64,000 nucleotides of DNA from Bradyrhizobium prioriisuperbiae (GCF_032397745.1 NZ_CP135921.1:9019455-9083454), one strand, 5' to 3'; shown: positions 1-9,896, counted from the stretch's first letter. Notes: generated by a model not told the origin, from the sequence alone. A program made the numbers and translations.

Positions 1-158
1 GGCTGGCTGTCCGGCAGGCAACGATATGTTGCGCTGCCGCAACCACCATGACCGGTTCGCGCACCGGATCCGTCATCAGTTGCTCTCGATAGACAGGAGA
101 TAGCGAACTATAAACGGTTCGAGACCTCTCTTTGTTGTCCACCTGTGGAATGCGCGTC
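1..158. other. left edge, no gene supported
   Basis: Apart from the leader of the patatin-like gene, nothing can be assigned here. A short open frame from the window edge to a TGA near base 51 could be the tail of an upstream gene, but it is too short to identify. Confidence 0.4.
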
Positions 159-2021
159 ATGTCGGAACCAAACGGAGACAATCAACACAGACATGATCTG
201 CTGCAAACCATTCTGAAGGGTCACTTCGCCTCGGACGATGCCGAACTGATCGCAAGCATCAAGGCATCCGCCGAATTCATCGACCTGCCATCGGGCGCCA
301 CCCTGTTCCGCCAGGACGACCACAGTGACGACGTCTATTTCGTGCTGTCGGGCCGATTGCGGGCGTTCGCGGACACCAAGGGCGGCAGCAAGATCCTCGG
401 TGAAATCGGCCGCGGCGAAACCGTGGGCGAGCTCGCGCTGTTCACCGGCGAGCCGCGCTCCGCTTCTGTCATCGCGTTGCGCGACTCATCGCTGGTCAAG
501 GTGACGCGACAGGTCGTGGAACGGACGCTGGCCAGATCGCCGCAGGTCGCGCTGCAGATGACACGAATCGTCATCAATCGGTTTCGGCGATCGGAACGCG
601 AGCGCCAAACCCCGATCGCCCCCATCAACATCTGCATTCTCGCCATCTCTTCCGGCGTCGACGCCGTAGCATTGGCGAAACGCCTGCGGGCTGCAGGGCG
701 AGACAGCGCGACCACGCACATCGTAGGGCCGGATGATATCGCGCGACAGTTCGGCGGCGATGCCGCAAGCGCGATCAAACGCAATCATGACGCAGTCGCT
801 TACCATGTCGACGAGATCGAGGCCGCGAGCAAGGCGGTTTATCTCATCGCCGACTCCGGCGAGTCGGCCTGGACGCAGTTCTGTCTGCAGAACTGCGATG
901 AAGTCATGCTGGTCGGGGATGCCCGCCAGACACCGGAGCTTTCACACGCGGAGCGCCATTATCTCGCCGGCGAGACACCGATTTCGATCGCACGCCAGAC
1001 ACTGGTCCTGCTGCATGGCGCCGAGACCCGAAGCCCGACCGGCACCGTGCATTGGTTGAAGGCCAGGCGCGTCTCGCGTCACGTCCACATCCGACCTGAA
1101 CTTGCGCGCGACATGCGCCGGCTGGCGCGGATCATATCGGGCAATGCCGTGGGCCTGGTGCTGGCGGGCGGCGGAGCCCGCGGCTTCGCCCATATCGGCG
1201 TCATGAAGGCGCTGGAAGAAGCCGGCATCGAAGCCGACTTCATTGGCGGCACCTCAATCGGCGCCATCATGGGGACATGTCTTGCGCTCGACCAGTCCGC
1301 GGAAAAGATAGCAATCGCCGTTCACAAGGCGTTTCTGCGCCATCCCAAGGGCAATATCACCGGCGACTACAATCTCATTCCGCTGGTGTCGCTGATCAAG
1401 GGCAAGCGGACCCACGATGCGATGCGAGAGGCAATCGCGACCGCGGCCGGCGCCGATATCGACGCGGAAGACACCTGGAAGACATTCTTTGTCATCGGCT
1501 CGGATTTTTCCACCAGCAGCGAGGCGGTTCTGGACCGGGGCAACCTCGCGCGCAATGTGATCGCAAGTTACGCCATTCCCGGCGTGCTGCCGCCGATGCT
1601 GATCGGCGGCCACCTGATGTTCGACGGCGGCATGTTCAACAATTTTCCCGTCGATGTGATGGCGCGCCTCGGCGCAGGTCAGATCATCGGGGTCGACCTC
1701 TTGATCGAGGACGGTCACGTGTTCGAGATCGACCAGATTCCCGGCACGCTTGCGCATCTGCGCGACAAGCTGCGGGCGCGGGAGGCGCAGCGCTATCGCC
1801 TGCCGACCATGCCGGAAACGATGCTGAACTCGTCCGCCATCAGTTCGGTGCCGAAACAGAAGGCGATGCGGACGTTCGTCGACCTCTTGTTCGAGCCACG
1901 CATCGAACGGGTGGGACTGCTGGAATGGAAGCGCTACGACGAGATCGTCGCCTTGGGATACGACCACGCCAGGCAGAAACTCGCGGCGGAATCCGAGGAG
2001 AGGCTGAGCGCGTTCCGCTAG
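159..2021 (+). CDS. patatin-like phospholipase with N-terminal cyclic-nucleotide-binding domain
   Basis: The 620-residue protein resembles the bacterial neuropathy target esterase group, serine lipid hydrolases of the Ser-Asp dyad type. An N-terminal cNMP-binding-like domain (about residues 30-150, with the GETVGELALFTGEPRSA phosphate-binding-cassette-like stretch) is followed by a linker and a patatin domain. In that domain I see the oxyanion-hole motif GGGARG (about 335), the nucleophile elbow G-T-S-I-G (about 362) and the DGG containing the catalytic Asp (about 488), so it should be active. ATG 159 was chosen over TTG 132 and ATG 150 because GGA lies about 9 nt upstream. The TAG stop is formed by the CTAG edge of an intergenic repeat. 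Lipid substrate and ligand cannot be told from sequence. Confidence 0.9.
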   Translation: MSEPNGDNQHRHDLLQTILKGHFASDDAELIASIKASAEFIDLPSGATLFRQDDHSDDVYFVLSGRLRAFADTKGGSKILGEIGRGETVGELALFTGEPRSASVIALRDSSLVKVTRQVVERTLARSPQVALQMTRIVINRFRRSERERQTPIAPINICILAISSGVDAVALAKRLRAAGRDSATTHIVGPDDIARQFGGDAASAIKRNHDAVAYHVDEIEAASKAVYLIADSGESAWTQFCLQNCDEVMLVGDARQTPELSHAERHYLAGETPISIARQTLVLLHGAETRSPTGTVHWLKARRVSRHVHIRPELARDMRRLARIISGNAVGLVLAGGGARGFAHIGVMKALEEAGIEADFIGGTSIGAIMGTCLALDQSAEKIAIAVHKAFLRHPKGNITGDYNLIPLVSLIKGKRTHDAMREAIATAAGADIDAEDTWKTFFVIGSDFSTSSEAVLDRGNLARNVIASYAIPGVLPPMLIGGHLMFDGGMFNNFPVDVMARLGAGQIIGVDLLIEDGHVFEIDQIPGTLAHLRDKLRAREAQRYRLPTMPETMLNSSAISSVPKQKAMRTFVDLLFEPRIERVGLLEWKRYDEIVALGYDHARQKLAAESEERLSAFR

Positions 2022-2120
2022 AGCGTTTTCCAGCGAAGTGGATACCGGTTCGCGTGAAGAAAACGCGTCAAAACAAGAATCCAGAGCTTCCGTTTCGATT
2101 CTATCGAAACGGAAGCTCTG
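2018..2120. repeat. CTAG-bounded palindromic repeat, copy 1
   Basis: Begins with CTAGAGCGTTTTC and carries the conserved block GTGGATACCGGTTCGCGTG and then AAAACGCGTCAAAAC. It ends in a perfect hairpin with arms AGAGCTTCCGTTTCGAT (about 2082-2098) and ATCGAAACGGAAGCTCT. The first CTAG contains the stop codon of the patatin-like gene. Other copies lie at 28340, 37248, 43542 and 53429. Confidence 0.85.
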
Positions 2121-2235
2121 GGAGCCGATTCGCGGTCAAAATTGGCTGAAATTCCGCGCCGCGAGGTGCCTTTTGCCCGCTTCCCGCCGCGACAGTCGCG
2201 GCCTATAAGGGCAGCAATCATCACTGGAAGCCGCC

Positions 2236-2742
2236 ATGATCCACGTCTGCTCGCTCGCCGATATGCCCGCAACCGTCGAGGCCACGGGGGCGCGTTATGT
2301 GCTGACCGTGATGGCACAAGTCGACAAGGCCCAGCGCCCGCCGTCGATCCCGGAAGCCAATCATCTGAAGATCTCGATGGACGACATCACCGAGGCTGCC
2401 GACGGCTTCGTGGCGCCGTCGTCGGCGCATGTGGCGCAGGTGCTGGATTTCGTGCGCAGCTGGAACCGCGATGCGCCGATGGTGATCCACTGCTACGCCG
2501 GCATCAGCCGTTCCACTGCCAGCGCCTTTGCCGCGGCCTGCCTGCTCAATCCGCATCGCGACGAGTTGTCGATCGCGCAGCAGATCCGCCAGGCATCGCC
2601 GATCGCATTCCCGAACCGGCTGATTGTGACCCTTGCCGACGAGGCGCTGGGGCGCAATGGCCGCATGGTGCGCGCACTCGACGCCATGGGCCCGGGCAAC
2701 ATGGGCGTCGCGGGCCGTCCGTTCCAGGTCGACATCGACTGA
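2236..2742 (+). CDS. protein tyrosine / dual-specificity phosphatase-like protein
   Basis: A 168-residue protein with the cysteine phosphatase signature C-x5-R within HCYAGISRST (Cys86, Arg92). A preceding region holds SMDDITEAADG, where the general-acid Asp loop of this fold would be expected. The family hydrolyses phosphotyrosine or related phosphoesters through a cysteinyl-phosphate intermediate. The start at 2236 is supported by GGAAG five bases upstream. It has no signal peptide and is probably cytosolic. The neighbours suggest no specific substrate. Confidence 0.8.
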   Translation: MIHVCSLADMPATVEATGARYVLTVMAQVDKAQRPPSIPEANHLKISMDDITEAADGFVAPSSAHVAQVLDFVRSWNRDAPMVIHCYAGISRSTASAFAAACLLNPHRDELSIAQQIRQASPIAFPNRLIVTLADEALGRNGRMVRALDAMGPGNMGVAGRPFQVDID

Positions 2743-2760
2743 CGCGGAAGCTCCGGACTG

Positions 2761-2848
2761 CCGTAGCCGGGATGAGCGCAAAGCACGATATCCGGGATCG
2801 ATCGCAACCAGGCATCCCCGCATATCGCGTTGCTCATGCGGGCTACGG
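2761..2848. repeat. degenerate REP pair (inverted)
   Basis: Arms CCGTAGCC (2761-2768) and GGCTACGG (2841-2848) enclose degenerate versions of the REP core GATGAGCG...ATCCGGG. It is the most diverged member of the REP family seen at seven other loci and probably an old copy. Confidence 0.7.
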
Positions 2849-2950
2849 ACCGGCAGGCTCGCGCCTAAGCGGATTGGATAGCGCTACCATCTACCATACC
2901 TGCAGTAGTCTGCCGTCATTGACCGCTTTGATTCGGATAAAGCCACGCCG

Positions 2951-3934
2951 ATGACCGACAAGCTGCTCCGGCCCATCGAAATCGGCCTCACCGCCGCGAT
3001 CGTCGCTGTCGACACCAACGAGCCGGTGGTGCTCACCGCAGCCCCCAGCGACGGTGACCGGCTTGCGGGACTGCCGTTCGGGCCGTTTGACGCGGTCTCC
3101 CACCGCACCTTCGAGATCGGCCTGCGCGCCTGGGTGCAGGAGCAATCCGGCCTGACCCTCGGCTATGTCGAGCAGCTCTATACTTTCGGCGACCGCGGCC
3201 GCCATGCACGCGCCGGCGACACCGACGCACACATGGTCTCGGTCGGCTATCTGGCGCTGACCCGGATCGCCGACACCGCCGGCCAGCCCCATGTCGCCGG
3301 CGCCGCCTTCGAGCCCTGGTATCGCTATTTTCCGTGGGAAGACTGGCGCACCACGCGGCCGGAGATCATCGAAAAACAGATCCTGCCGGCCCTGAACGAA
3401 TGGGCGGCGCAGCCCGAAGCGCCGAACACCGCGCGTGCGCTCGCCCGCGCCGATCGCGTCCGGTTCTATTTCGGCAGCGACGGCGCGCAGTGGGACGAGG
3501 AGCGCGTGCTCGACCGTTATGAGCTGCTGTACGAAGCCGGACTGATCGAAGAAGCACGGCGCGACGGCCGTCCGGCCGCACTCAGCCGCGGCGCGATGCC
3601 GCAGCTCGGCGTCGCGATGCGGTTCGATCATCGACGGATTCTCGCCACCGCCATCGCACGGCTGCGCGCCAAATTGAAATATCGCCCCGTGGTGTTTGAA
3701 CTTCTGTCGCCCGAATTCACACTTACTGAACTGCAGCATACGGTCGAAGCGATTTCGGGGCGGCATCTGCACAAGCAGAATTTCCGCCGCCTGGTCGAAT
3801 CCGGCGCTCTTGTCGAATCCACCGGCGAGATGTCGACACGGACCGGTGGCCGTCCGGCCGCGCTGTTTCGCTTTCGTCGCGAAGTCCTGCAGGAGCGGCC
3901 CGCACCGGGTCTGCGCGTGCGGGGCCGCCGCTGA
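2951..3934 (+). CDS. nadQ: NadQ-like Nudix-related transcriptional regulator of NAD biosynthesis
   Basis: The 327-residue protein has an N-terminal Nudix-fold region (about 1-150) and a C-terminal winged-helix-like region (about 230-310, KYRPVVFELL through TGGRPAALFRF), the layout of Nudix-related repressors such as NrtR. The position of the Nudix box (about residues 45-65, ending VQEQSGL) lacks the catalytic Arg-Glu and one of the paired Glu residues, so it should bind rather than hydrolyse its ligand. Alphaproteobacteria have a dedicated predicted NAD regulator called NadQ. The match is from memory of that family and is supported by nadABC 6 kb downstream with a palindromic operator candidate. 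The symbol is an inference. Confidence 0.7.
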   Translation: MTDKLLRPIEIGLTAAIVAVDTNEPVVLTAAPSDGDRLAGLPFGPFDAVSHRTFEIGLRAWVQEQSGLTLGYVEQLYTFGDRGRHARAGDTDAHMVSVGYLALTRIADTAGQPHVAGAAFEPWYRYFPWEDWRTTRPEIIEKQILPALNEWAAQPEAPNTARALARADRVRFYFGSDGAQWDEERVLDRYELLYEAGLIEEARRDGRPAALSRGAMPQLGVAMRFDHRRILATAIARLRAKLKYRPVVFELLSPEFTLTELQHTVEAISGRHLHKQNFRRLVESGALVESTGEMSTRTGGRPAALFRFRREVLQERPAPGLRVRGRR

Positions 3935-4030
3935 TTCTTTCGAGGTCTCCCTGGCGCAGGTTGGTGTCGCTGGACGACCATCTCAAGCAATTCCGGCCGT
4001 TGTGATACAGCGGTCGACCTGGAGGATGTC

Positions 4031-6733
4031 ATGGAATTTCTGGCCCTGCTGATTGCCATCATGGCTTTCATTTTCGCGCGCCAAGCCATCAGCCGCATCA
4101 AGGCACTGACGGCGCGTGTCGCGACGCTGGAAGCGGCCGCAACGAGCATGGCTGCGTCGGGAGTCACCATGGCCGCGCCGCCGCCGATCCCCGCGGCGCC
4201 AATTGCGCCGGAATTTCCGCGTGACGACATCGCGCCCGCGACAGCGGAGGCGGTGCCCTCGCCAACCATGCGCGAGCCGCCACCTGTGGAAACAATCGCC
4301 TCCACCGCGCCGCGGCCAACATTGGAAGAAGCGCCGTCGCCCATCCCCCCGGCTCAGCCCGGCCTCGAAGAACGGCTCGGCACCCGCTGGGTTGTCTGGG
4401 TCGGCGGTTTGACACTCGCGCTCGGCGGCCTGTTCATGGTGCGTTACTCCATCGAAGCCGGCCTGATCGGCCCCGGCGTGCGCGTGCTGCTTGGCGGACT
4501 GTTCGCGCTGGCGCTGCTCGTGTCAGGTGAATGGACCCGCCGCAAGGAAAGCCTCGCGGCGATGCCGGCGCTGCCGGTCGCCAACATCCCCGCAATCCTG
4601 ACCGCAGCCGGCACAGTCGTGGCGTTCGCAACGGTTTATGCGAGTTACGCGCTGTATGATTTTCTCGCACCCGCCTCGGCTTTCATCCTGCTCGGGATCG
4701 TCGCGATGGGAACGCTGGCCGCAGCCTTGCTGCATGGCCCGGCGCTCGCCGGCCTCGGCATCGTGGCGGCTTTTGCCACCCCGATCCTGGTCTCCTCGGG
4801 CAAGCCGGATTACTGGGCGCTGTATGTCTATCTCGCCGTAGTCACGGCAGCGGCGTTCGGCCTCGCCCGCATCCGGCTGTGGCGCTGGCTCGCTGTGACC
4901 ACGATCGGCTTTGCCCTGTTCTGGCTGGCGCCGTGCCTGGAATGCGGCCCGTCGATGATTCCGCCGCACGCCTTCCATGTGATCGCAGGCTTTGCGCTGG
5001 CCGCGATCCTGGTGGTTTGTGGCTTCCTGTTCGGCCCCCCGCATCAGCCGGGCGAGATCGAACCGGTATCGTCGGGCTCGCTCGCGGCCTACCTCCTGGG
5101 CGCCGCCCTCATCGTGCTGAGCAGCGGCCACGCTGACTCGACACTAATCGTGTTCGCTGGCCTCACCGCCGCCGCGCTGGTGGTGGCCTGGCGCACCGAC
5201 GCCGCCGTGGGCGCCGTCGCCGCTGCCGCAGTCCTCACCGCTATCGTCTTCCTCGAATGGACCGTGCGTGCGTTGCCCGATCTTGCAGTGGTGTCCGGCG
5301 GCGCGTTTCCCGGCATCGGGCCTCGACCCGTGGATGACTCCATCACCTCGCATCTGGTAATGGCCACGATCTTTGCTGCGGGCTTCGGCATCAGCGGTTT
5401 CCTGGCGCAGGGCCGCGCGGTCAGCGCAGCGGTGCCGGTGATCTGGTCGGCGGCGGCGACCTTCACACCGCTGGTGTTGCTGGTCGCGCTCTATGCCCGG
5501 ATCTCGCATCTCGACCGCTCGATCCCGTTCGCCATCGTTGCGGTGATCCTGGCCGCGGCCTTCGCCGCCGCGACCGAAATCCTCAGCAAACGCGAGCATC
5601 GTCCAGGGCTGGCGATCTCGATCGCCCTGTTCGCCACGGCGACACTGGCCGCGCTGGCGCTGGCGCTGACATTCGCACTGGAAAAGGGCTGGCTGACCAT
5701 CGCGCTGGCGCTGATGTGCACCGGCACCGCCTGGATCTCGGTGCAACGGCCGATCCCGTTCCTGCGCTGGCTGGCGGCGATCCTCGCCGGCATCGTGGTG
5801 CTGCGCATCGGCTATGAGCCGCGCATCGCCGGCGACGCCGTCGGCACCACATTGATCTTCAACTGGCTGTTGTGGGGCTATGGCGTGCCGGCGCTGGCAT
5901 TCTGGACGGCGGCCTCGCTGCTGCGCCGGCGCGGCGACGATGCGCCACTGCGCATGGTGGAATCCGCGGCGATCGTGTTCACGGTGCTGCTGGCGTTCAT
6001 GGAAATCCGCCATGCGGTCAATCAGGGCGATGTCTACGCGCCCAGCGCCGACCTCACTGAAGTCGCCCTGCAAGTGTGCGTCGCGCTAGCCATGGCGATC
6101 GGGCTGGAACGACTGCGGCTGCGCAGCGGCAGCATCGTGCACAATGTTGCATCGATCCTGCTCGCCGCCTTCGCCGGTCTCGCCACCGCCTTCGGCCTGC
6201 TGACACTGGAATGGCCGATGCTGACGGGCGCCGATGTCGGTGGCCTCGTCATCAACCTGCTGCTCCTGGGTTATGCCCTGCCCGCCGTGCTCGCTTTGTT
6301 GCTGTCCTACGCGGCGGCTGCAGGCAAGCGCCCGGTGGCCTATGGCAACACCATTGCCGGCGTCGCGCTGCTATTGGCGCTGGCCTATATCAGCCTGGAG
6401 GTGCGCCGCTTCTATCACGGCCCGGTGCTCACGGGCCCGACCACCGATTCCGAGCAATATGCTTACTCGGTGGTGTGGCTGGTGTTCGGCGTGATCCTGC
6501 TCGGCGCCGGCTTCGTCTTCACCTCGCAACGGGCGCGGCTTGCGTCCGCCATCATCATCGGCCTGACCGTGCTGAAGGTATTCGTGATCGACATGTCGGT
6601 GCTGACCGGCGTCTATCGCGCGCTGTCCTTCATGGGCCTCGGCCTGGTGCTGGTGTCGATCGGCTGGCTGTACCAGCGCATCCTGTTCCGGCAGCGCGCG
6701 GCGGCGGCGAGCAGCGAAGGAGCGGCGCAATAG
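4031..6733 (+). CDS. DUF2339 polytopic membrane protein
   Basis: A 900-residue protein. After an N-terminal hydrophobic helix come a short coiled-coil-like stretch (RIKALTARVATLEAAA) and a Pro/Ala-rich linker to about residue 115. The rest is an almost continuous series of hydrophobic helices, more than twenty by eye, in the style of DUF2339. The entry motif EERLGTRWVVWVGGLTLALGG is typical of this family's first core helix. Function is unknown; members sit in the inner membrane. It stands alone, between nadQ and a convergent gene. Confidence 0.85.
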   Translation: MEFLALLIAIMAFIFARQAISRIKALTARVATLEAAATSMAASGVTMAAPPPIPAAPIAPEFPRDDIAPATAEAVPSPTMREPPPVETIASTAPRPTLEEAPSPIPPAQPGLEERLGTRWVVWVGGLTLALGGLFMVRYSIEAGLIGPGVRVLLGGLFALALLVSGEWTRRKESLAAMPALPVANIPAILTAAGTVVAFATVYASYALYDFLAPASAFILLGIVAMGTLAAALLHGPALAGLGIVAAFATPILVSSGKPDYWALYVYLAVVTAAAFGLARIRLWRWLAVTTIGFALFWLAPCLECGPSMIPPHAFHVIAGFALAAILVVCGFLFGPPHQPGEIEPVSSGSLAAYLLGAALIVLSSGHADSTLIVFAGLTAAALVVAWRTDAAVGAVAAAAVLTAIVFLEWTVRALPDLAVVSGGAFPGIGPRPVDDSITSHLVMATIFAAGFGISGFLAQGRAVSAAVPVIWSAAATFTPLVLLVALYARISHLDRSIPFAIVAVILAAAFAAATEILSKREHRPGLAISIALFATATLAALALALTFALEKGWLTIALALMCTGTAWISVQRPIPFLRWLAAILAGIVVLRIGYEPRIAGDAVGTTLIFNWLLWGYGVPALAFWTAASLLRRRGDDAPLRMVESAAIVFTVLLAFMEIRHAVNQGDVYAPSADLTEVALQVCVALAMAIGLERLRLRSGSIVHNVASILLAAFAGLATAFGLLTLEWPMLTGADVGGLVINLLLLGYALPAVLALLLSYAAAAGKRPVAYGNTIAGVALLLALAYISLEVRRFYHGPVLTGPTTDSEQYAYSVVWLVFGVILLGAGFVFTSQRARLASAIIIGLTVLKVFVIDMSVLTGVYRALSFMGLGLVLVSIGWLYQRILFRQRAAAASSEGAAQ

Positions 6734-6814
6734 TTTGCTTCGGTGCGACTTGGCGTACCGGCGATTCCGGCGGCGATCGCCGGACAAGGCAAGGTGCTGT
6801 TCGTACCGTGACAG

Positions 6815-6844
6815 AAAAAAGCGCGCCTCGATCAGGGGCGCGCT
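6815..6844 (-). terminator. rho-independent terminator
   Basis: Arms AGCGCGCC (6820-6827) and GGCGCGCT (6837-6844); on the minus strand the hairpin is followed by TTTTTT. It lies just downstream of the minus-strand secreted-protein gene. Confidence 0.8.
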
Positions 6845-6873
6845 GAATTCCAATCGAACTTCAAGTTATTTGA

Positions 6874-7389
6874 TCACTCCGTGGAGCGGCGCAATTCCAG
6901 CGCGGGCTCGGGCTTCGCCGGCTCGGCCCGCGACGCGTCGGCGGAGCGGGTCGGCGGATGCAGCGAACGCGGCCGCGCCTGGGCGCGCGCCATGATCATG
7001 GAATTGCCGTGCTTGCGGAAATCGCAATACGCGAAACCCATGCCTGACACCGAGCCGCGGAAGCTGACGTCGTCGGCCTTGTTCAGGTTGAAGCAGGGCT
7101 CGAACGGAAGGCCCTTGAGCGAGGCGCACACCGCATTGGAGCGAACCTGGATGGTGTTGACCGGCAGCCGCGCGTAACGCGTGGGGCCCGTTCCGCCGAA
7201 CTGAATGGAGCCCGCCACCGAGCCGTCGCTGTAGATGCGGCCGGTGCCGCGCGAACCGTCGAAACAGGTGAAGGAGAACATCTTGTTGGCGACAAACTGG
7301 CGGGCCTGCTCGGGGCCCATCTCCTCAGCGAGAACCGGAAACGCAACACTGGCAGCAACAAGGGATCCAGCAAGAAAACGCGCCAACAT
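6874..7389 (-). CDS. small secreted protein of unknown function
   Basis: A 171-residue protein from ATG 7389, which has GGAG eight bases upstream; the longer open frame adds residues before a clear signal peptide. The signal is MLARFLAGSLVAASVAF with a cleavage site around VLA/EE. The mature part has cysteines at FTCFDG, NAVCASL, FEPCFN and AYCDF, consistent with disulfides in the periplasm, and an Arg/Pro/Ala-rich tail. I do not recognise a named family. It is followed by a good terminator and stands alone. Confidence 0.7.
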   Translation of the reverse strand: MLARFLAGSLVAASVAFPVLAEEMGPEQARQFVANKMFSFTCFDGSRGTGRIYSDGSVAGSIQFGGTGPTRYARLPVNTIQVRSNAVCASLKGLPFEPCFNLNKADDVSFRGSVSGMGFAYCDFRKHGNSMIMARAQARPRSLHPPTRSADASRAEPAKPEPALELRRSTE

Positions 7390-7517
7390 GAGCAACTCCA
7401 ACTCATCGGGTTTGCGTGCGGCCACGCCAAGATGCTGCAAAAGGCCGCCTTAACCCGCTGCTTACCATACCAACCATGGCAACATTGGCGCACGATGGTT
7501 GGTAAAGTCTGAACGTT

Positions 7518-8504
7518 TCACATGATTTTCACGACCAGCCGCCCCCGGACCTGGCCACGGAGAATATCCGGCGCCGTGGCGATGACGTCGGACAAAGAAA
7601 TTTCCTGAGTGATTTCAGCGAGTTTTCCCCGATCCAGGTCGGTCGCAAGCCGGCTCCAGGCGAGTTTTCGCTTTTCGATCGGGCACATCACGGAATCGAT
7701 GCCCAAAAGGCACACTCCCCGCAAAATGAAAGGCGCGACCGACGACGGCAGGTCCATGCCCGCCGCCAGACCACATGCGGCGACGGCGCCGCCGTACTTG
7801 GTCATCGACAGCAGATTCGCCAGCGTGGTCGAGCCGACGCTGTCGACCCCGCCCGCCCACAGTTCCTTGGCCAGCGGCTTGGCCGGCCCGGACAGCTCGT
7901 TGCGGTCGAGGATCTCGGCGGCGCCGAGGCTGCGCAGATATTGTTCCTCCGAGGTCCGCCCGGTCGAGGCGATGACATGGAAGCCGAGCTTCGACAGCAG
8001 CGCGATCGCCACCGAGCCGACGCCGCCGGCCGCGCCGGTGACAACGATGGCGCCGTTTTTCGGCGTCAGTCCCTGCTTTTCCAGCGCCAGCACCGACAGC
8101 ATCGCGGTGTAGCCGGCGGTGCCGATCGCCATCGCCTCGCGCGTGGTCAGGCCGTCCGGCAAGCGCACCAGCCAGTCGCCCTTCACCCTCACCTTTTCAG
8201 CGTAAGCGCCGAGATGGGTCTCGCCGAGGCCCCAGCCGTTCGACACCACCTTGTCGCCGGCCTTCCACAACGGATGCGACGACGCGATCACGGTGCCGGC
8301 GAAATCCACCCCCGCGATCATCGGGAAACGGCGCACCACCGGCGCCTTGCCGGTGACCGCCAGGCCGTCCTTGTAGTTCACCGTGGACCATTCGACCGCG
8401 ACGGTGACGTCGCCGTCCATCAAATCCGCGTCGTCGAACTCGGTCAGCGCGGCCGTGGTGCCCTTTTCCGCCTTGTCGATCCTGATCGCCTTGAACGTTC
8501 CCAA
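7518..8504 (-). CDS. acuI: MDR-family NADPH oxidoreductase, AcuI/YhdH type
   Basis: A 328-residue medium-chain dehydrogenase/reductase without the zinc-binding residues of alcohol dehydrogenases. The N-terminus ([15 protein letters not shown]), the segment [16 protein letters not shown], the core [10 protein letters not shown] and the nucleotide-binding stretch [17 protein letters not shown] (about 155) are those of the acrylyl-CoA reductase/YhdH subgroup. This group reduces acryloyl-CoA to propionyl-CoA with NADPH in the cytosol. The family call is firm; the substrate is inferred from the subgroup. Confidence 0.85.
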   Translation of the reverse strand: MGTFKAIRIDKAEKGTTAALTEFDDADLMDGDVTVAVEWSTVNYKDGLAVTGKAPVVRRFPMIAGVDFAGTVIASSHPLWKAGDKVVSNGWGLGETHLGAYAEKVRVKGDWLVRLPDGLTTREAMAIGTAGYTAMLSVLALEKQGLTPKNGAIVVTGAAGGVGSVAIALLSKLGFHVIASTGRTSEEQYLRSLGAAEILDRNELSGPAKPLAKELWAGGVDSVGSTTLANLLSMTKYGGAVAACGLAAGMDLPSSVAPFILRGVCLLGIDSVMCPIEKRKLAWSRLATDLDRGKLAEITQEISLSDVIATAPDILRGQVRGRLVVKIM

Positions 8505-8556
8505 AACGCACTCCCCAAGTCTTCAACAGTCAAGTCTTCAGCAGCTTAAGTCTTCA

Positions 8557-8636
8557 GTAGCCCGGATGAGCGCAGCGACATCCGGGATCGGCCTTAATGT
8601 ATGTCACCCGGATATCGCTTCGCTCATCCGGGCTAC
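8557..8636. repeat. REP pair (inverted)
   Basis: GTAGCCCGGATGAGCGCAGC at the left faces an inverted copy ending CATCCGGGCTAC. It lies between acuI and the MFS gene. Just to its left, AAGTCTTCA occurs three times (8517, 8532, 8548). Confidence 0.85.
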
Positions 8637-8645
8637 ATTTTGATA

Positions 8646-9896
8646 TCACGCCGGCTGCGCCGCTGCGCGCACCACCGGTCGTTCCTCGATCGGCAGGTTG
8701 ATCAGCGCGGACAGCACGCCGAACGCCACCGACAGTCCCCAGATCACATTATACGATCCGAACTGACTGAAGGCGATACCACCAAGCAGTGCGCCGAGGA
8801 ACCCGCCGACCTGATGGCTGACAAAGGCGAAGCCATACAGCGTCGCCAGCCAGCGCGTTCCAAACATCAGCGAAATCAGCGACGATGTCGGCGGCACGGT
8901 CGACAACCAGGTCAACCCAGTGATGACGGCGAAGACGATTGCCGAGAAGGTCGTGATCGGCATCGTCACGAACGCCAGTGTCGAGAGGGCGCGGGCGAAA
9001 TAAATCGAGGAGAGGATATAGCGCCTGGGGAAATACCCCGACAGCCAGCCAACGCTGATTGAGCCAACGATATTGCACAAGCCGATCACCGCCAGCACCC
9101 AGCCGCCGGTCTGCGCCGGCATGCCGCGATCAACCAGATAGGCGGGCAGATGCGCGGTGACGAAGGCGAGCTGAAAGCCGCAGGTGAAGAACCCCAGCAC
9201 CAGCAGCACGTACGAGCGGTGGCCGAACGCCTCCGCCAGCGCCTGCTTGATCGATTGCTCCTGTTCAGCCGAGGGGTCCGTACTCGCTGCTGCCGCTGCG
9301 GGCGTCGCCACCACGAACGACAGCGGCACCACCAGCAGCATCAGAACGGCAAACATCGTCAGCGTGGACGGCCAGCCGATATTGTCGATCAGCGCCACGC
9401 TGATCGGCGCGAACAGGAACTGGCCGAACGAGCCGGCCGCGGTACCGACCCCGAGCGCGAGATTGCGCTTCTCCGGCGGCACCAGCTTGCTGAACGCCGC
9501 CAGCACCAGGTTGAACGAGCAGCCGGACAGTCCGAAGCCGATCAGCACGCCGGTCGATAGCGTCAGCACCGAGGGCGAGGCCGCATAGCGCATCATCAAA
9601 AGCCCCGCGGCGTACAGCAACGCGCCGACCGCGAGCACGCGCAGGGTGCCGTAGCGATCGGCGATGGCGCCGGCAATCGGCTGCCCGAGACCCCACAGCA
9701 AGTTTTGCACCGCCAGTGACAGCGCGAACACGTCGCGGCCCCAGCCGAGATCGGCGCTCATCGGCTGCATGAAAAAGCCGAAAGTCGAGCGCGGGCCGAA
9801 GGTCAGCATGCCGATCAGGCCGCCGCAGATGATGACAAGAGCAGGCGTCCGCCAGCGCGAACCTGCTGTGACTGACGCAGCGTCGGCAACCGACAT
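8646..9896 (-). CDS. MFS transporter
   Basis: A 416-residue protein with twelve predicted helices and the loop 2-3 signature GAIADRYGTLRVLA. A longer central loop around residues 195-215 (Ala-rich, then TDPSAEQEQSIKQALAE) separates the two six-helix halves. The N-terminal FGPRSTFGFFMQPMSADLGW resembles the oxalate/formate-antiporter-like MFS group, whose members carry small organic acids. The substrate is not evident. The start at 9896 faces nadA divergently across about 377 bases. Confidence 0.85.
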   Translation of the reverse strand: MSVADAASVTAGSRWRTPALVIICGGLIGMLTFGPRSTFGFFMQPMSADLGWGRDVFALSLAVQNLLWGLGQPIAGAIADRYGTLRVLAVGALLYAAGLLMMRYAASPSVLTLSTGVLIGFGLSGCSFNLVLAAFSKLVPPEKRNLALGVGTAAGSFGQFLFAPISVALIDNIGWPSTLTMFAVLMLLVVPLSFVVATPAAAAASTDPSAEQEQSIKQALAEAFGHRSYVLLVLGFFTCGFQLAFVTAHLPAYLVDRGMPAQTGGWVLAVIGLCNIVGSISVGWLSGYFPRRYILSSIYFARALSTLAFVTMPITTFSAIVFAVITGLTWLSTVPPTSSLISLMFGTRWLATLYGFAFVSHQVGGFLGALLGGIAFSQFGSYNVIWGLSVAFGVLSALINLPIEERPVVRAAAQPA

